64,000 nt of DNA from Alternaria dauci (taxonomy: Eukaryota; Ascomycota; Dothideomycetes; Pleosporales; Pleosporaceae): assembly GCF_042100115.1 (NCBI RefSeq), contig NC_091281.1:1054001-1118000 (forward strand), given 5' to 3'. Positions within the stretch are counted from its first letter, which is position 1; each line of letters opens with the position of its first letter. Both the position numbers and the translations under genes were made by a program. The notes below the pieces were generated by a model. It did not search any database, was not told where the DNA came from, and worked only from the letters and a program-made list of their open reading frames with translations. Shown piece after piece: positions 21,765 through 33,760 of the stretch.

Positions 21765-24700
21765 TCATGCCTTCAACCTCCTCTCCTCACAACGCACACA
21801 AACAGGATCCTGACTCTCACCCCTGAGGAAATATCTACCATCTTCAAAAGGACCAGAGCAGCACTACACAAGCAGAGTCAGTAAACACGATAACTCAAGT
21901 TGGAAGAAGGAAGAAGGCTTACCACGCAGACAAAGCAGCCAACATGCCACTCCGCCCCAAGTGCCTTGACAACAGTATCGGTAACAGGTTTTCTACACCC
22001 CTTACACTTGGTACTGTAGCGATGCGTATGACAGTTCACGCACCAAGCATACCCATCTTTTTCCACAAAAGGAGTCGTGGAATCAAACGGATCACCGCAC
22101 TGCGCACAGAAGAAATGCCCGGCATGCCATTCCGCACCACAAGCGACGATGACCTCGCCTTCGATTGGCGTCTTGCAACTCTTGCAGCGAGGAGAGAAGA
22201 GCTCATGGAAGTCGAGGTGGCAGTAGAAGCGTGGCGATTCGTCAGTGCCGTCGTCAAACTCGAGACGGGCCATGTCCTCTGCGGTGGGGTGAGAGGGAAG
22301 GTAGGGAATGTCGGCGCCGGAGAGACGGGCGCGGATGCGGTGGACGCGTTCGGCGTGTTTGTTCGAAGGTTCCGGATAGAAGGCTACACATTCGAGGTGC
22401 TCGCCGCACTGGTAACAGGCAAAGCACTCAGGATGGAAGCGGGAGCCTGACGCTGAAACGATACGACCTGCGATAGGGAGGGCACATTGGGTGCAGAGAG
22501 CGCCTGTACGAACTGTGGTTGGTGTCCAGTGGCCCGAGCGGGGAGTCGCAGTGCCATTATAGCTGTGGGACTTATTTTGAGCATTTGGTACTGGCAGTGG
22601 TCGTGCAGACGCGGCCGGGCCAAAACCTTTGGGTGTGTTTACGCTGATCGAAGGCACCGAAGGGCTGACCGATATCGAAGGGGGATTGTTGTTGCGCCCT
22701 CGAGTAGGAGCTGGGGTCTCATTGACAGATATGGTTGGAATGTCAGGAGTCACATTGATAGACGGTGTTGTCGAACCTCTCCTCAGTGCAGGTGTCTCAC
22801 TCACGGAGATGCTTGGAATCGAAGGAGTGTTGGTTCTTGACCCACGGCTCGGCGCAGGTGATTCGCTCACAGAGATCGATGGGACTTCTGGTGTCACACA
22901 GACTGAAGGTGTCGTGGAACCTCGTCTTGGGGCTGAAGATTCATTGACTGATATGCTTGGTATGGACGGAGTGTTACTAGTTGGCGGCACATAAGAGCTG
23001 CGGTTAAATATATTCTTCCTGGCTGAAATCGATGGCGTCTCAGACACGTTGATGGAAGGAACTGGCGGTGCTGGTGTTGTTTTTGAACGCGCAGGAGCCG
23101 ATTCAGACACGTTTATAGTAGGCAGAGGAGCTACAGAAGGGCGCGTCGGTATGTTGGCCTTTCTTAACGAACTAGTGAGTGGTAGGAGTCTCGCCGGGGC
23201 TGGGGGGTCTTCGTAGATGTTGATGGTGGGTTTCGATTTCAGATTAAAACGCCCAGGTGCGGGAGCAGATGTCGACGCGTGGTTGACCTCTGCAGTCACC
23301 GGTGGCCTAGGAGTGGTGCTTCGCTCTGGTACGTCTGGTGCGAGACTGACTTTGGGCTCTGAAGAAACGCTGATCTCTGGAATCACAGGCGGTCTTGGAG
23401 TAGTGTTTCGCTTGGGTACATCTGGTGCGAGACTCGTTGTAGGTACAATGGGCTCGGTGGCAGCGTGCTCGAGTGGAGGTTTGCCAGACTTGGTTGGGTT
23501 CAGAGGCCGTGGTGTCAGATCGGGGGCGGTGGATATTTCCTCTTTCATCTCGATTACATTCCAGTCCTTCTTGAAGGAAACGATCGGTCGCCCTGGGGCG
23601 TCTGAGACTGCCGTAGGAGTGGGCAGCTTTGGACTGCGGTCCTTCAGACGAAACCCTGTAGCAGCACGGAGCTCTTCACTTCTTATTTCCTTGCCGTCCT
23701 TCATCTTCACTTCCGGTTCATTTTCTGCGTCCGCCTTGACATCCTCTGATGGCTTTGGCGCTGCAGAGTTTAGTGTATACGCCGCATTTCTTGACTGAGT
23801 CGGAGGGTTCTTTTGTATCTCGTAACGATCGAGGCGTTTGGCCGTCATGGTGGGATCCGTGTTGGACCTTACCATCGGGTTTCCCTTGATGGACTGGAAG
23901 CGCATAAAGGGGTTGCGGCGAATGCCCAATGGTAGCTTTTCGGACTTGGGTGGTTCGGCAGTGGCGGGCGTGGGTGCAGGCGCAGGCGGCGCTTCTTCTT
24001 CGGGTTCCTCGTAGATCTGATCCTTGGGGTTAGAGAAGAGACTCCCACTGATGGTTCGGCGCTGGCCACTGCTCCTTCTTCTTCCTCTAAAGTCTGGGAG
24101 GTCGGAAATGGCTTTCTTTAGTGCTGTTGACTCGTCCCTGCTGCCCTTTGTGTCAAAGCTACTCTTGGTGGGCGATGTACTGAAGGCTGCGTTGCCAGCG
24201 GCTGATGTGTCGGTATTGCTTCCTCCACCGTTGCTCTGCAAGCTGCTACTCCTGCTCCCTGACGCGGCACTTCCCATCGAATGTCGCTTCCGCAGTTTAG
24301 AATTGGCCCGCTGCAGATCCTGATCCTTCGGCTCGACGCTCCGACTCCTCTGCGGGCTGTTCTTCCTGGCCAGCCCCGGATAGGCATACGGTTTGGTCGG
24401 ACTGGCGCCAGCCGCATTGGGATTGCAATGCTTCCAGACCAATTCGACAGCTTCGTCTCGTGCCGCCTCGAATATCCTGCCCTCTTCCTGCGCGAGTTCG
24501 AGATCCTCCATGGCGATGCGGATAGCACGTGCCTCGCCCTGCTCCGCCTGACGCTCTTCCCTCTCGCGGTACTGCACGCTTGGTGTTCGCGATTGCGACG
24601 ACGACCTCAGACTTTCCCGCCCTCGTGGTGGCTGTACCAGCGGCCTTCCAACATTGGCTACGCCTTCGTCTATGCTCGCTTTCGATGTTGTTCGGCTATG

Positions 24701-25030
24701 CGATTTGGGTTCGTACGAGGACGAGGGCCGCGCATCGGCGTCGACGGCGGGATCCGTGAAGGTGCGTTGTAATGAAGATATGCCGGACGAATCAGACATG
24801 CGGTTGCTGGATCTATTCGACCACGTGTTGAAATGTGCGGGAGCAGGTCGAGCTCCGGTAGGACGGGCGGGGCGGTTTGTGCGAAGGTCTTGGAGATAGC
24901 TCTCTGTATGCCAACGGTCAGTATGGCAGTTGTGGGTGCATCCCGATGGTTCCTTACTCATCTGAGATGGCGAGTAGTAGGCGCCAGGCCCCGGCGATGA
25001 AGCGCCTTCCCTTTCCTTGGACGTGAACAT
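21765..25030 (-). CDS. LIM-domain protein, paxillin/Pxl1-like
   Basis: Exons 25030-24958, 24903-21923 and 21863-21765 give 1050 residues. The first splice produces SQMKSYLQDLRTNRPARP, a motif typical of the N-terminus of fungal paxillin-like proteins. The middle is disordered and rich in Ser, Pro and Thr. It carries a charged helix (about 135-175) and a block of SISVSE-type repeats (see separate entry). Three C-terminal LIM zinc domains follow: CTQC...HPEC (with an insert of about 30 residues before its last ligands), CKSC...CAQC...CVNC, and CKGC...CVCC...CVRC. Without the last exon the third LIM domain would lack its second zinc finger. Paxillin-like Pxl1 links actin structures and Rho/calcineurin signalling at sites of polarised growth and the septum. 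Confidence 0.9.
22630..23130 (-). repeat. imperfect protein repeats, Ser-Ile-Ser-Val-Ser/Asn-Glu units
   Basis: Within the LIM protein, about eight units share the core I-(S/N)-V-(S/N)-E followed by (T/S)-P-A-P-x-R-G and a Thr-Thr-Pro spacer. Unit spacing is roughly 20-25 residues. DNA between units is visibly related (repeated runs such as GATTCATTGAC and TCACTCAC). Two copies of a second unit, S-L-A-P-D-V-P-x-R-x-T-T-P-R-P-P-V, lie just outside near 23300-23450. Confidence 0.75.
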
Positions 25031-25749
25031 TGGAGATGCACGCTGGCCTCGGTGTTTACTGCTCTGTTTGTCTTTGTCGCAAGTAGTGGCGCAACCAGTT
25101 GGGAGAGCTAATTTCTAGCTCGGGAGAATAAGGGAAGAGAACAAGATGTGAACAAGACAAGAGTGATTGCACGACACTATACAGCGAAAAAAGCGGTGGT
25201 GATGTGGTTGAGCTGCTGCACGTAGCTTCTCGATCCGCTCGTTGCCCGGCAACTGCGACGTGTGACGCTGGTTGACCGCTCCCACGTCGTCATCCCTGCA
25301 GCCGCATTATCCCCGGAGACCCTGAAAATCGAATACATGGCCAGATATCGACATTGCGTTCTAGGCGCAAAAACAATGACTTTCGTGCTCGATCAACATT
25401 CTCGCCAAAGCATTTGTGGTACTCGATCCGAAGTTGCTCCGTCGATATACGTGTCTGGCCCCACGCACGGATCCGGGGGATGACCAAAAGTGCCCAGGAT
25501 GGCACCTGGGTATGCCAGTTCGAATCGTCTAGGTAGTAATAATATACAGGTCGGTCCTCTACAATGACGTAAATGACATTTACAACCATCGAGCTGAGGT
25601 GCTACCAAACCATATGCGCCGCCCTGCAGGCAAATCGATCTGTGCCACCAAACACCAATTCAAATCAAATCAAACCCCTCCAAAAAATAAGGAGCGAAAG
25701 TGGGTATCCTGCTATTCAAACACAACCACCCCATCAGCTTCAAGCCTCA
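25031..25749. other. intergenic region upstream of the LIM gene
   Basis: Holds the LIM gene promoter and the 3' flank of the Zn2Cys6 gene, both on the minus strand. No recognisable frame, repeat or RNA. Confidence 0.55.
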
Positions 25750-28669
25750 TCATGTTCCAGCCGCATTCGCTCGACCAGCGTGTTCATGTCCAGGACCGGC
25801 AAGATCCCACGCCATTGTGATATTTTCCAGCATCGAATCCCACGATGCGTCCCCCATTGGCGTGAGCCCTGTCCCGGTATTCAAAGCCGCATATTCCCAC
25901 TCATTACCCATCGCGAACCCATCATTATAAGCCGTGTTACCCATGTTTCCAGACGGGCCAAAGTTATTGGCAGGAAAGCTCTCGCTGGTAGCAGCAAATC
26001 CTTGGAAGCCGTTGTTAGCACCTGACGGAGGCGGCGGCGGCGGCGGGCCCGTCATCTTAGGCGACGCTCGATATGGGATGGTGTGCTCGGTTGATTGACC
26101 TGGTGAGTAAGAAGACCGTGATGTTGAGCCATTCCGTGATTGGGTGCTCATTGTTGCAGGACTGGGATGATCAATGCCTCTATCGCCCCCAGAGAGGTCC
26201 ATCTCATTTCCGTCATTGAACGCGAAGCCGGCGGGAGCGAAGTCCTGGCTAGCAGCGAAGCTTGCGCGCGAACTAAAGTGCGAGGGTAAGAAGGCCAAAT
26301 TCTGCGTGTGCATGTCGATACTGTTAGTATTATGAACCTGAAACGGCGGGCCTGAACTGTTGCTCGAGTATTGCGTATTGCGAATCGATGTCGAGGCGAA
26401 TGGACCACCATCTCCGAACGCAGTGGCGGATGTGGTAGGAACCGGCGATTCTTGTGTGATGAAAGGACTGCAGCAAATTAGCGTCTCAGAATGGATCGAG
26501 GTGATGGTGGACTATGGATTGGGCATCAGCAACTTACTTGGTGGAAGCTTGGCTTCGCGTTTGGTGCGGTTGATTCCCGATACCATCACCCAATTGGAGA
26601 CACTCTGGAAGTTGAGACACTTTGCCCGTAGGTTGTACCATTGGCTGATGACGCATGCCCTGCAGACCGGCGCCTTCCAGATCGAGATCCAATTGTACTA
26701 AGAACGACTCCGTGAGCGGGTTCTTTCGACAAAGGGCTTCCATGGCTTGCAAGAGGAATTGCAGCGAGGACTTCATCTGTTCATCTTTTGGTCGAGTTTT
26801 GAGGTACTGGACGAACACTCTTGCTGCGACATAAACGCAGAAAGAGATGAATGGATTCATCTGCTCAAATCAGTAAATGCCAATAATTCATCGTAACAAA
26901 CACTGTACTTACTGCACTAAGGTCCATATGACTGACCATGCGCATGATGGAAGCAGTCTCCGCCGCTGCTGTTACGCATCGGATCTTACTTTCGTTGCTG
27001 ACGCTTGCTGGCAGCCGGTACTTGTCGGCCTTGAAGATTGCTGCCTGGTGAAGACATATTGCTGAGGTATGGATGCACATGTTCGTGAACACGACGTTAG
27101 GATCAGCCAAACCGGATGGTAGACGGAGAGGATCTGGTAGGCTCAATGAGGTTTGAAGGAGCACACGCTCAATCTGCCGATGTCGGTTCCAGAAGCCGCC
27201 ATTAATATCGTCGTCGTTGTCATTTGGCAAAGGTCGATGCAAGTGAAGCAAGTTGCGGCCGAACATGGCAGCTGTCAGGACAATACCGCCGAGTGGTTGG
27301 AGGTTTGCCACGCCTCCAGGAACGAAAAGCTCTTCTAATGGCCCAGTTGTCATTGGTCTACTCTTTTCGAATGCTTCGTCGCTTGATGGTAGGTTTGTTA
27401 TGATCTAGTTCACGGTCAGCACTTGCAGAAGTAGACCAGCGAGTTGTCCATCCTTACGTCTCTCTCATCATAGGTCATTGGCCAACCAGTTCCAATACTT
27501 GCATATCGATCAATGCAAAAGGTCAACCAGAAGGTCCTTCGACGCTCCTCCCGCTCGGTCCAATCCTTGGGTGGAGGTAGGCATTGCTTCACATCAAGTC
27601 CCGCACCATCCAACCGATGCAGTTGCATCATCTGAGCTTGTCTTACGCCTCTCCCGGCCGACAACCAGGCTCTTGGGAAATACATCTGCCTGAACTCATA
27701 CGTAGCCGTCAAAACCCATGTCTGGCAATGTGCAACGGTGATGGTGGACTCTCCATGGCCCTTCATCTCATCCGCTTGCGCGTACTTCCTGGCACGGTGG
27801 TAGAAATGATCCTGCAATGCACTGTATTTGTCCGTAACGGAGGCTGCGAGGGTCCAAATGATGTATCGCAGGCAGACCGGTGGTCGCATGTGAGGGGCCA
27901 GGTTTAAAGCGGCCATGAATCGTGGTCTGTGTATGATGGGCATTGAGAGATGGAGTTTGGAGAAGTATATTTGATATCTGGCCAAGTGTTAGTAAAGCAA
28001 TGGAATGACAAGCAGCATTTCCATCGTACAGTTCGTCCATGATTTCTTGGGGAGGTAGAGGCTCCTCTAGTCCAAGTCCTATCATCTCCCACGAGGCCTC
28101 AGTCTCGGCGCCATTTCCTGTCGTGCCCGCAGTTTGGAACTGGCTCGCGCCAGCAATCCTTGACGCATTGGTTCCTGCCTGAAAATTGCTTGTTGCGTTG
28201 GGAACGTTACTAGAATTCGGTGGTCCTTGGTTTACAGTGTTCGCGACGTATGCGGAAGCGGAGTCCTGGTGCGGGGCTTCCTTACTCGAGTCCGCTGTGT
28301 CTTGGGTCTTGAGGAGGGTCTCGACTTGCTCTACAGCCGGCGGGTCAGCGCGAGGTAGGCAGCAGAATTACGCGCTCACTTACGCAGTCGTTGTTCGAGC
28401 AGCTTCACGTAGCCACGCTTGGGCCCGCTTTTCTTGCGGACTTCGTCGTAGGCGCAGTCGTGGGACAGTCGCTTGCACGTCGAGCATGTCGGCCGGGCGC
28501 CGTCGCACCGCAACTTCCTCTTCCGACACAAAACACAAGCGATCCTTTTGACCTTGCTCGTCCCATCCTGCTGTGTGTCGTGGCCGTTGGTAGAATTCGT
28601 CTCTTGCGCTTGTTGGGAAAAGTCGTTGAAAAACGTCTCATCCGGCGACTCTGAGCCGTTAGAAGCCAT
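25750..28669 (-). CDS. Zn(II)2Cys6 fungal transcription factor
   Basis: Six exons (28669-28384, 28330-28030, 27977-27458, 27404-26913, 26860-26538, 26467-25750) sum to 2640 nt, 879 residues. The binuclear zinc cluster has Cys 45, 48, 55, 62, 65 and 72 (CVLC-x6-C-x6-CSTC-x6-C). It is followed by a basic linker (KKSGPKRGYVKLLEQRL) and a short coiled coil completed by splicing (LEQRLQQVETLL). The middle-homology domain starts at YFSKLHLSMPIIHRPRF and runs through FWLTFCIDRYAS. The C-terminus is Asn/Gly/Pro rich, has a poly-Pro stretch and ends with a short acidic helix that may activate transcription. ATG 28669 sits in ACCATGG, so an upstream in-frame ATG (28735) was not used. Target genes cannot be told from the sequence. 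Confidence 0.92.
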
Positions 28670-29941
28670 GGTAGCGATGACTGCGAACTTGAGAGGTTGA
28701 GGAGGGATCGCAGATCCACCTTGAGCCAGAGACACCGCCCCCGCGTAAGTACGGTTCAGACGGATTGGGGGTCTTGTAGCTACCCACAGCTTCCGGTTTT
28801 ATTGCGAGATTGGGTCAAGCCTACTGTGGTACGTCGGTGGTACAACTGTCGCTTACTGTTGGGGTATCGTTGCCGTCGGAGGGGATCTCGAACGCGGGTA
28901 AGCAGGCAGCGACGGTTGGCGCCAACACTAGGAGCGAGGTGCGTATGGCTCCAAGGTGGATGCGAAAGTAGGATTTCAGAAGTGTATTCACTAGCGGGCA
29001 TAAAACGACCCATGGCTGAGCTGTCGTCTCATATGCAAAGCCGCGCGATCGTGGTGCTCCAAGCGTCGTGCAAGACGTCGAGCATCTGGACTAATTATGG
29101 CGGATCTCCCGAGCTTTTCAGCTAGGATTATCTACAAGCTCGCCCCCTACCCGTACTTTGCACCTAAACACGACCATTTTCACACATACAACTAGCTCTC
29201 TGAATTCTGACAGCTGTTCAGTAACTGAATCCACCTTTCCGAGGTATGTACCGGCCAAGGAGTGTGGGTGCCGTGTTTCTACAGGGTCCTGGACACGCAG
29301 CATCGCTAGAGCGGCAATGTGGGGCGAGAGACCAACCAAAGATGGGTCAGCATGTGCCCGATCTTCGCGGAGCGTCTTCTGTCATCAACCCAAACATTTG
29401 GTCGACGGCTTGAAACGGGATATCGCTCTGTCAGCAGTTGCACTAGTAGTAATCAAAAAAAAAATCGTCCTAGTCGAGCAGTGCCTAAGTAATTTCAAAG
29501 ATACGAATAGCCCAACTTGATCCGTCATGGCGTTTCCTCAACTCCCGTTTTGGTGAAGCTGTGCCAGTAGATCTGGTTCGCCCACGCCAAGTAGTCTATG
29601 CGGTCGCGAGATTGCAAAGGGCCGCAACATGAAAAGTCACAACTCCCGAGCTTGGCCGCTGACTCAAGATGCTGACTGTAATGTGCTGGAATGGCCATGT
29701 GCGGCCGAGAGAACCACCGGTACACACAGCTGATCGGTGAGAAGGCTGGGGTAGGTGGATAAGCTGGAAAGGCTGCATAGCACAACCCCTTGACATGAAA
29801 CAGACATGTGTTGACATTCAGCACAAATGCTCCGAGAGCCCAGCTGGGTGAATACGGATGCATTGGTAGTCGGCATGCGATAGGCGACTACAAAATATAG
29901 TACAGCTCGGTCTTGAGCGTAATAGTACACCGGCTGCTACC
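28670..29941. other. intergenic region (1.27 kb)
   Basis: Promoter of the Zn2Cys6 gene on one side, 3' flank of the uL2m gene on the other. An A-run of ten lies near 29455-29465. Short overlapping frames on both strands do not look coding. Confidence 0.55.
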
Positions 29942-31119
29942 CTACTTTGACCTCCGCTTTCCTTGGTTGCGTGGTCGATCCTGGACGAGGAAGGTGTGCT
30001 TGTTCCTCTTGTGCCTGGTCTTGTAACCTCCCTTTGCTGGAGTGCCCCATGGACTGACGGGATGCACGTTACCCTTGGATTTACCACGCCCACCACCGTG
30101 GGGATGATCAGCTGCGGTATGTTAGTAGACTTTAGGTTACAGCTAGACTGATCAAAGGACTGACCTGCGTTCATTGCAAGACCACGGACCTCTGGTCGCT
30201 TTCCTAACCACCTTGATCGACCGGCCTTTCCGAGCGATGTGAAGTGTGATTGAGGGTTGCTAGCAACGCCAATGGTACAGCACGCATCCCCGCTAACCTT
30301 GCGGATCTCGCCGCTCATCAAGCGGATGATAACATGCTTGATCTCGGTGCTGTTGCCCTTTTCGACCTCCTCTTTGTTCACGATAATAGCATATGTGCCT
30401 GCACTGCGGCAAAAAACACCTCCGCCTTGTGTCTTGGTGCCTACGTTGTAGACCTGGGAACCGAGGGGTACCATATGGATGGGAAGACAGTTTCCTCGCG
30501 CCGCCGTCTTCGCGGCCAGCATACCCGGATCGATGCCGCCGCCCATGCTGGCAATCAGCTCTTTGGGAATACCGCTCCTGTAGCTCTCGACCTCGTCGCC
30601 CGCCCGCATGCCATCTGCAGCGATGATGTATGATTTCTCTCCGGTGGCCACGCGGGTAATGAGGGCCAGGTGAGAGCTCCGGTTGGGGTCGTATTCTATT
30701 CTGTCTACAATGTGCTTGCCGGGCAGATAGCGTTTGTAGTCGACGATGCGTATCCTTCTCTTGTGCCCGCCACCTCTATGCCTGACTGTGACCCGCCCTG
30801 TGTTGTTCCTGCCTCCCAGGTGCTGTCCCTTGCGGGCGATGGTGAGCTTGAGGTGCGGTCGTCCCTTCCACAAATGGTCGTTGACTGGTCGTTTGAGATG
30901 GCGCAGACCGGGTGTGCGGGGCTTGTATGTGCGCAGAGGAATAAACCTCTCCTTTCGACTTCCTTCCTGTTTCAGGACACCGGCGTCGGCAGCCACGGTG
31001 GGCTGTATCGATGGGGGAGGTTTAACGTCGATGGCCTGGACTTGTGCGTAGGTGCGGGCAGACAGCAGCGCCCGGCCCAGTCGCGAGGGCTGGAAATGAC
31101 ATATCCGCGGCTGCAGCAT
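29942..31119 (-). CDS. rml2: mitochondrial large-subunit ribosomal protein uL2m (Rml2)
   Basis: Exons 31119-30165 and 30111-29942 give 374 residues. An Arg-rich presequence ([19 protein letters not shown]) is followed by the uL2 core: [32 protein letters not shown], then [20 protein letters not shown]. After the 53-bp intron comes [12 protein letters not shown], the conserved loop whose His is essential for peptidyl transfer in bacterial L2, followed by a Lys/Arg-rich tail ending at TAG 29944-29942. Unspliced reading would continue into unrelated sequence to 29818, so the short last exon was chosen. It acts in the mitochondrial matrix as part of the large subunit near the catalytic centre. 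Confidence 0.95.
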
Positions 31120-32022
31120 TCTCGTCTGATGCAGCTGGGGACACTGGATGCTTCACGCTGTTGCAATGGACGCCTGCTGGATGGCGTGCAGCTGCTGGTC
31201 ATGTCACGAATAATTCTCAAACCCGCCGCAATTGGCTAGGCCGGCCCGGGGTGGGTCCTCGCAGGCAGGGCGCGATGTCCCAGCAACAAACGTGTGTCTG
31301 CTTCCCTCGCCCATCACAACACGCCATCTCGACCACCTCTCACCTCGGGCACTGCACCTTCCAAAATCCCATCTCTGCCATCTGCTTTGTGCCCGCGACT
31401 CGACCCATCTTACAGCACGGACAAATCTACGCGTTGGGACCTGGCGTCATCTCTGGTAAGTCCAAGTACGCGCCTGTGGGGCGTGCACTGTTACGCTCTG
31501 CCAGCCTCGAATGCGATTTTGGCGCGTGGGACGTGGAAGCCAAGCTAGCCTGCCCTTGCTCTCAAAACACACAACATACCCTTCCTACCTCCCACAACAC
31601 ACCTTGGTGCCCACCTTTCCTCCGCCCAACACCCAACCCTCCCCTTCCTGTGTACAATTGTAGCTGGACCTCTACCCCGTCCCGCCCAATTACCACGCAT
31701 CTCGCGCTCCAAGGGTTCGTTCGTCTCCATCTCGCCCGTCACGTCACCGTCGCTGCCGCAGCCCAGAGGGCGAGGCACAGCAGCCAGCATTCGCGAGCAT
31801 CAACCGTGGTTCTGCCTGTCCGACTGTCCATGCACACCGCGCCTCTTGATGCTCCCGCCTTGTCAGCTTTGCACACGCGCTTTTTCAAGCTCCATCGAGC
31901 TCTGCTGACAGATGACAACAGTGTATCAAAACAAGTCCTACATACGCCATTACACCCTTCACATATACTCGAGCACCTGGATACCTCTCTAGCTTTGATC
32001 AGCATATATAATATTGCTTGCA
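31120..32022. promoter_or_regulatory. divergent promoter region of rml2 and the B-type cyclin
   Basis: 903 bp between start codons. The part nearer the cyclin is rich in pyrimidines (CCTTCC, CCCAACACCCAACC types, 31560-31760), typical of fungal promoters and leaders. The cyclin leader just before its ATG is AT rich (CATATATAATATT at 32003-32015). This is too close to the ATG to be its TATA box. Confidence 0.55.
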
Positions 32023-33760
32023 ATGCCTCCCGCTGTACGTTGTCGCCCTTTCACCTGCCATCATCCCGTCTTCCCGGTCCACCACAGCAACACGTCTCAG
32101 ACCAGACATCAAACTAACGCGTATCATAGGCTCGAACTCTCAGGCAGCGCGCCGTCACCAACGAGAATGATGAGAACGCCGCCACGACACGCTTGACGCG
32201 TGCAAAGGCCGCCAATCTCGGCGCGAATGAGTCTGCTGCCGACGTCCCCAAGAAGGCTCTCCAGACGAAGAAATCAGCTACCACCCTGGGTGCTGCCACA
32301 AGGAAGCGTGCTGCCCTCGGTGATGTCAGCAATGTGACCAAGACTGATGCCGTCGGTGCTGGCGCGAAGGACGGGAAGAAGGTACTGGCCACCAAGGGCG
32401 CTGTGTCCAAGGCCGCACAGCCCACTGGCATCAAAAAGCCATCGCGGGCGAACTCGACGCGTTCTATCCTCGAACAGAAGGACAAGAACCTCAACTCATC
32501 CGAACTGAAGAAGCGCCAGGCCAGCGGCAACGGTATCGCCGGCCAGCCAGCCAAGAAGCGCGTTCAGGTCAACAAGCCTGTCAAGGAAGAGAAGGAAGAG
32601 GTCATCAAGGAGGTTGACGAAGAAGAAGAGGAGGAGGAGGAGGCTGAGGCTGAGGCTGAGAACGTCAAGCCTGAGGAGAACGTCACCGAGGACACCAAGC
32701 CAGTAAACGGCACAAAGAAGGACGTCGAGGCACCCATCACAGAGGTCTTCTACGACGGCCCAGACCTAGACAAGGAGGATGTCGATGACCCATTGATGGT
32801 GTCCGAGTATGTCGTTGAGATATTCGAATACTTGAAGGAGCTGGAGATTGCCACTATGGCCAACCCAGACTACATGGAAAGCCAGACTGAGCTGGAGTGG
32901 AAGATGCGAGGTATCCTTGTCGACTGGCTACTCGAAGTTCACACACGTTTCCGCCTACTCCCCGAGACCCTCTTCCTCGCTGTCAACATCATCGACCGCT
33001 TCCTTTCCGCCAAGATCGTCCAGCTGGATCGTCTCCAGTTGGTTGGTGTCACCGCCATGTTCATCGCCTCCAAGTACGAGGAGGTCCTCTCACCTCACGT
33101 TCAGAACTTCCGTCACGTCGCTGACGATGGCTTCACCGAGGAGGAAATCCTTAGCGCCGAGCGCTTCGTCCTTGCTGCTCTTAACTACGACTTGAGCTAC
33201 CCGAACCCCATGAACTTCCTCCGCCGGATATCAAAGGCCGACAATTACGACATCCAGACCCGCACACTGGGCAAGTACCTCCTCGAGATCGGCTGCCTGG
33301 ATCACCGCTTCCTCGCCCACCCCCCAAGCCAAGTTGCCGCTGCTGCCATGTACCTTGCTCGTCTTGTCCTCGAGCGTGGCCCTTGGGTAAGTCATCATAA
33401 CTTCTACAATCATCGCCTCTACACTATGGACGTCCACTAACAATCACAGGATAAAACCCTTACACACTACGCTGGCTACTCTGAGGAGGAGATCCAGCCT
33501 GTCCTGCAGCTGATGATCGACTACCTCTCTGGACCTGTCGTCCACGAGGCTTTCTTTAAGAAGTATGCTAGCAAGAAATTCTTGAAGGGTATGTCACACA
33601 CTCTGTTCTCTATGAACTAAACTAATATCTACCAGCATCAATCGTTCTTCGCAAGTGGGCTAAGGACTACGTTGCGGCCTACGGTAACGTCCTCCAAGAA
33701 GAAGAAGAAGAAGAAGAAGAGGCTGCCGTTGTTCCTTCCAAGACAAAGAGCCAGCGCTAA
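32023..33760 (+). CDS. G2/mitotic B-type cyclin (NimE/Cdc13-like)
   Basis: Four exons: 32023-32034 (12 nt), 32130-33386, 33450-33588, 33636-33760. They total 1533 nt and 510 residues, starting MPPAARTLRQRAVTNEND. A textbook destruction box RAALGDVSN lies at 64-72. An acidic stretch (EEEEEEEEAEAEAE) precedes the cyclin box, which holds MRGILVDWLLEVHTRFRL and the conserved DRFLS and KYEE motifs. The C-terminal cyclin domain carries LTHYAGYSEEEIQP. The tail has a second poly-Glu run. B cyclins activate Cdk1 for mitotic entry and are degraded through APC/C at the D-box. The very short first exon puts a 95-bp intron directly after the fourth codon. Confidence 0.96.
33698..33721 (+). repeat. GAA triplet run coding poly-Glu
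   Basis: Seven GAA codons followed by GAG near the cyclin C-terminus. Short tandem triplets of this kind vary in length between strains, which is general knowledge and not tested here. Confidence 0.8.

Noticed and set aside
31044..32117. Plus-strand frame of 357 codons before the cyclin gene
   Set aside because: It overlaps the rml2 start on the opposite strand and the cyclin start and first intron, and has Ser/Pro/His low-complexity content. It is promoter and leader sequence, not a protein.
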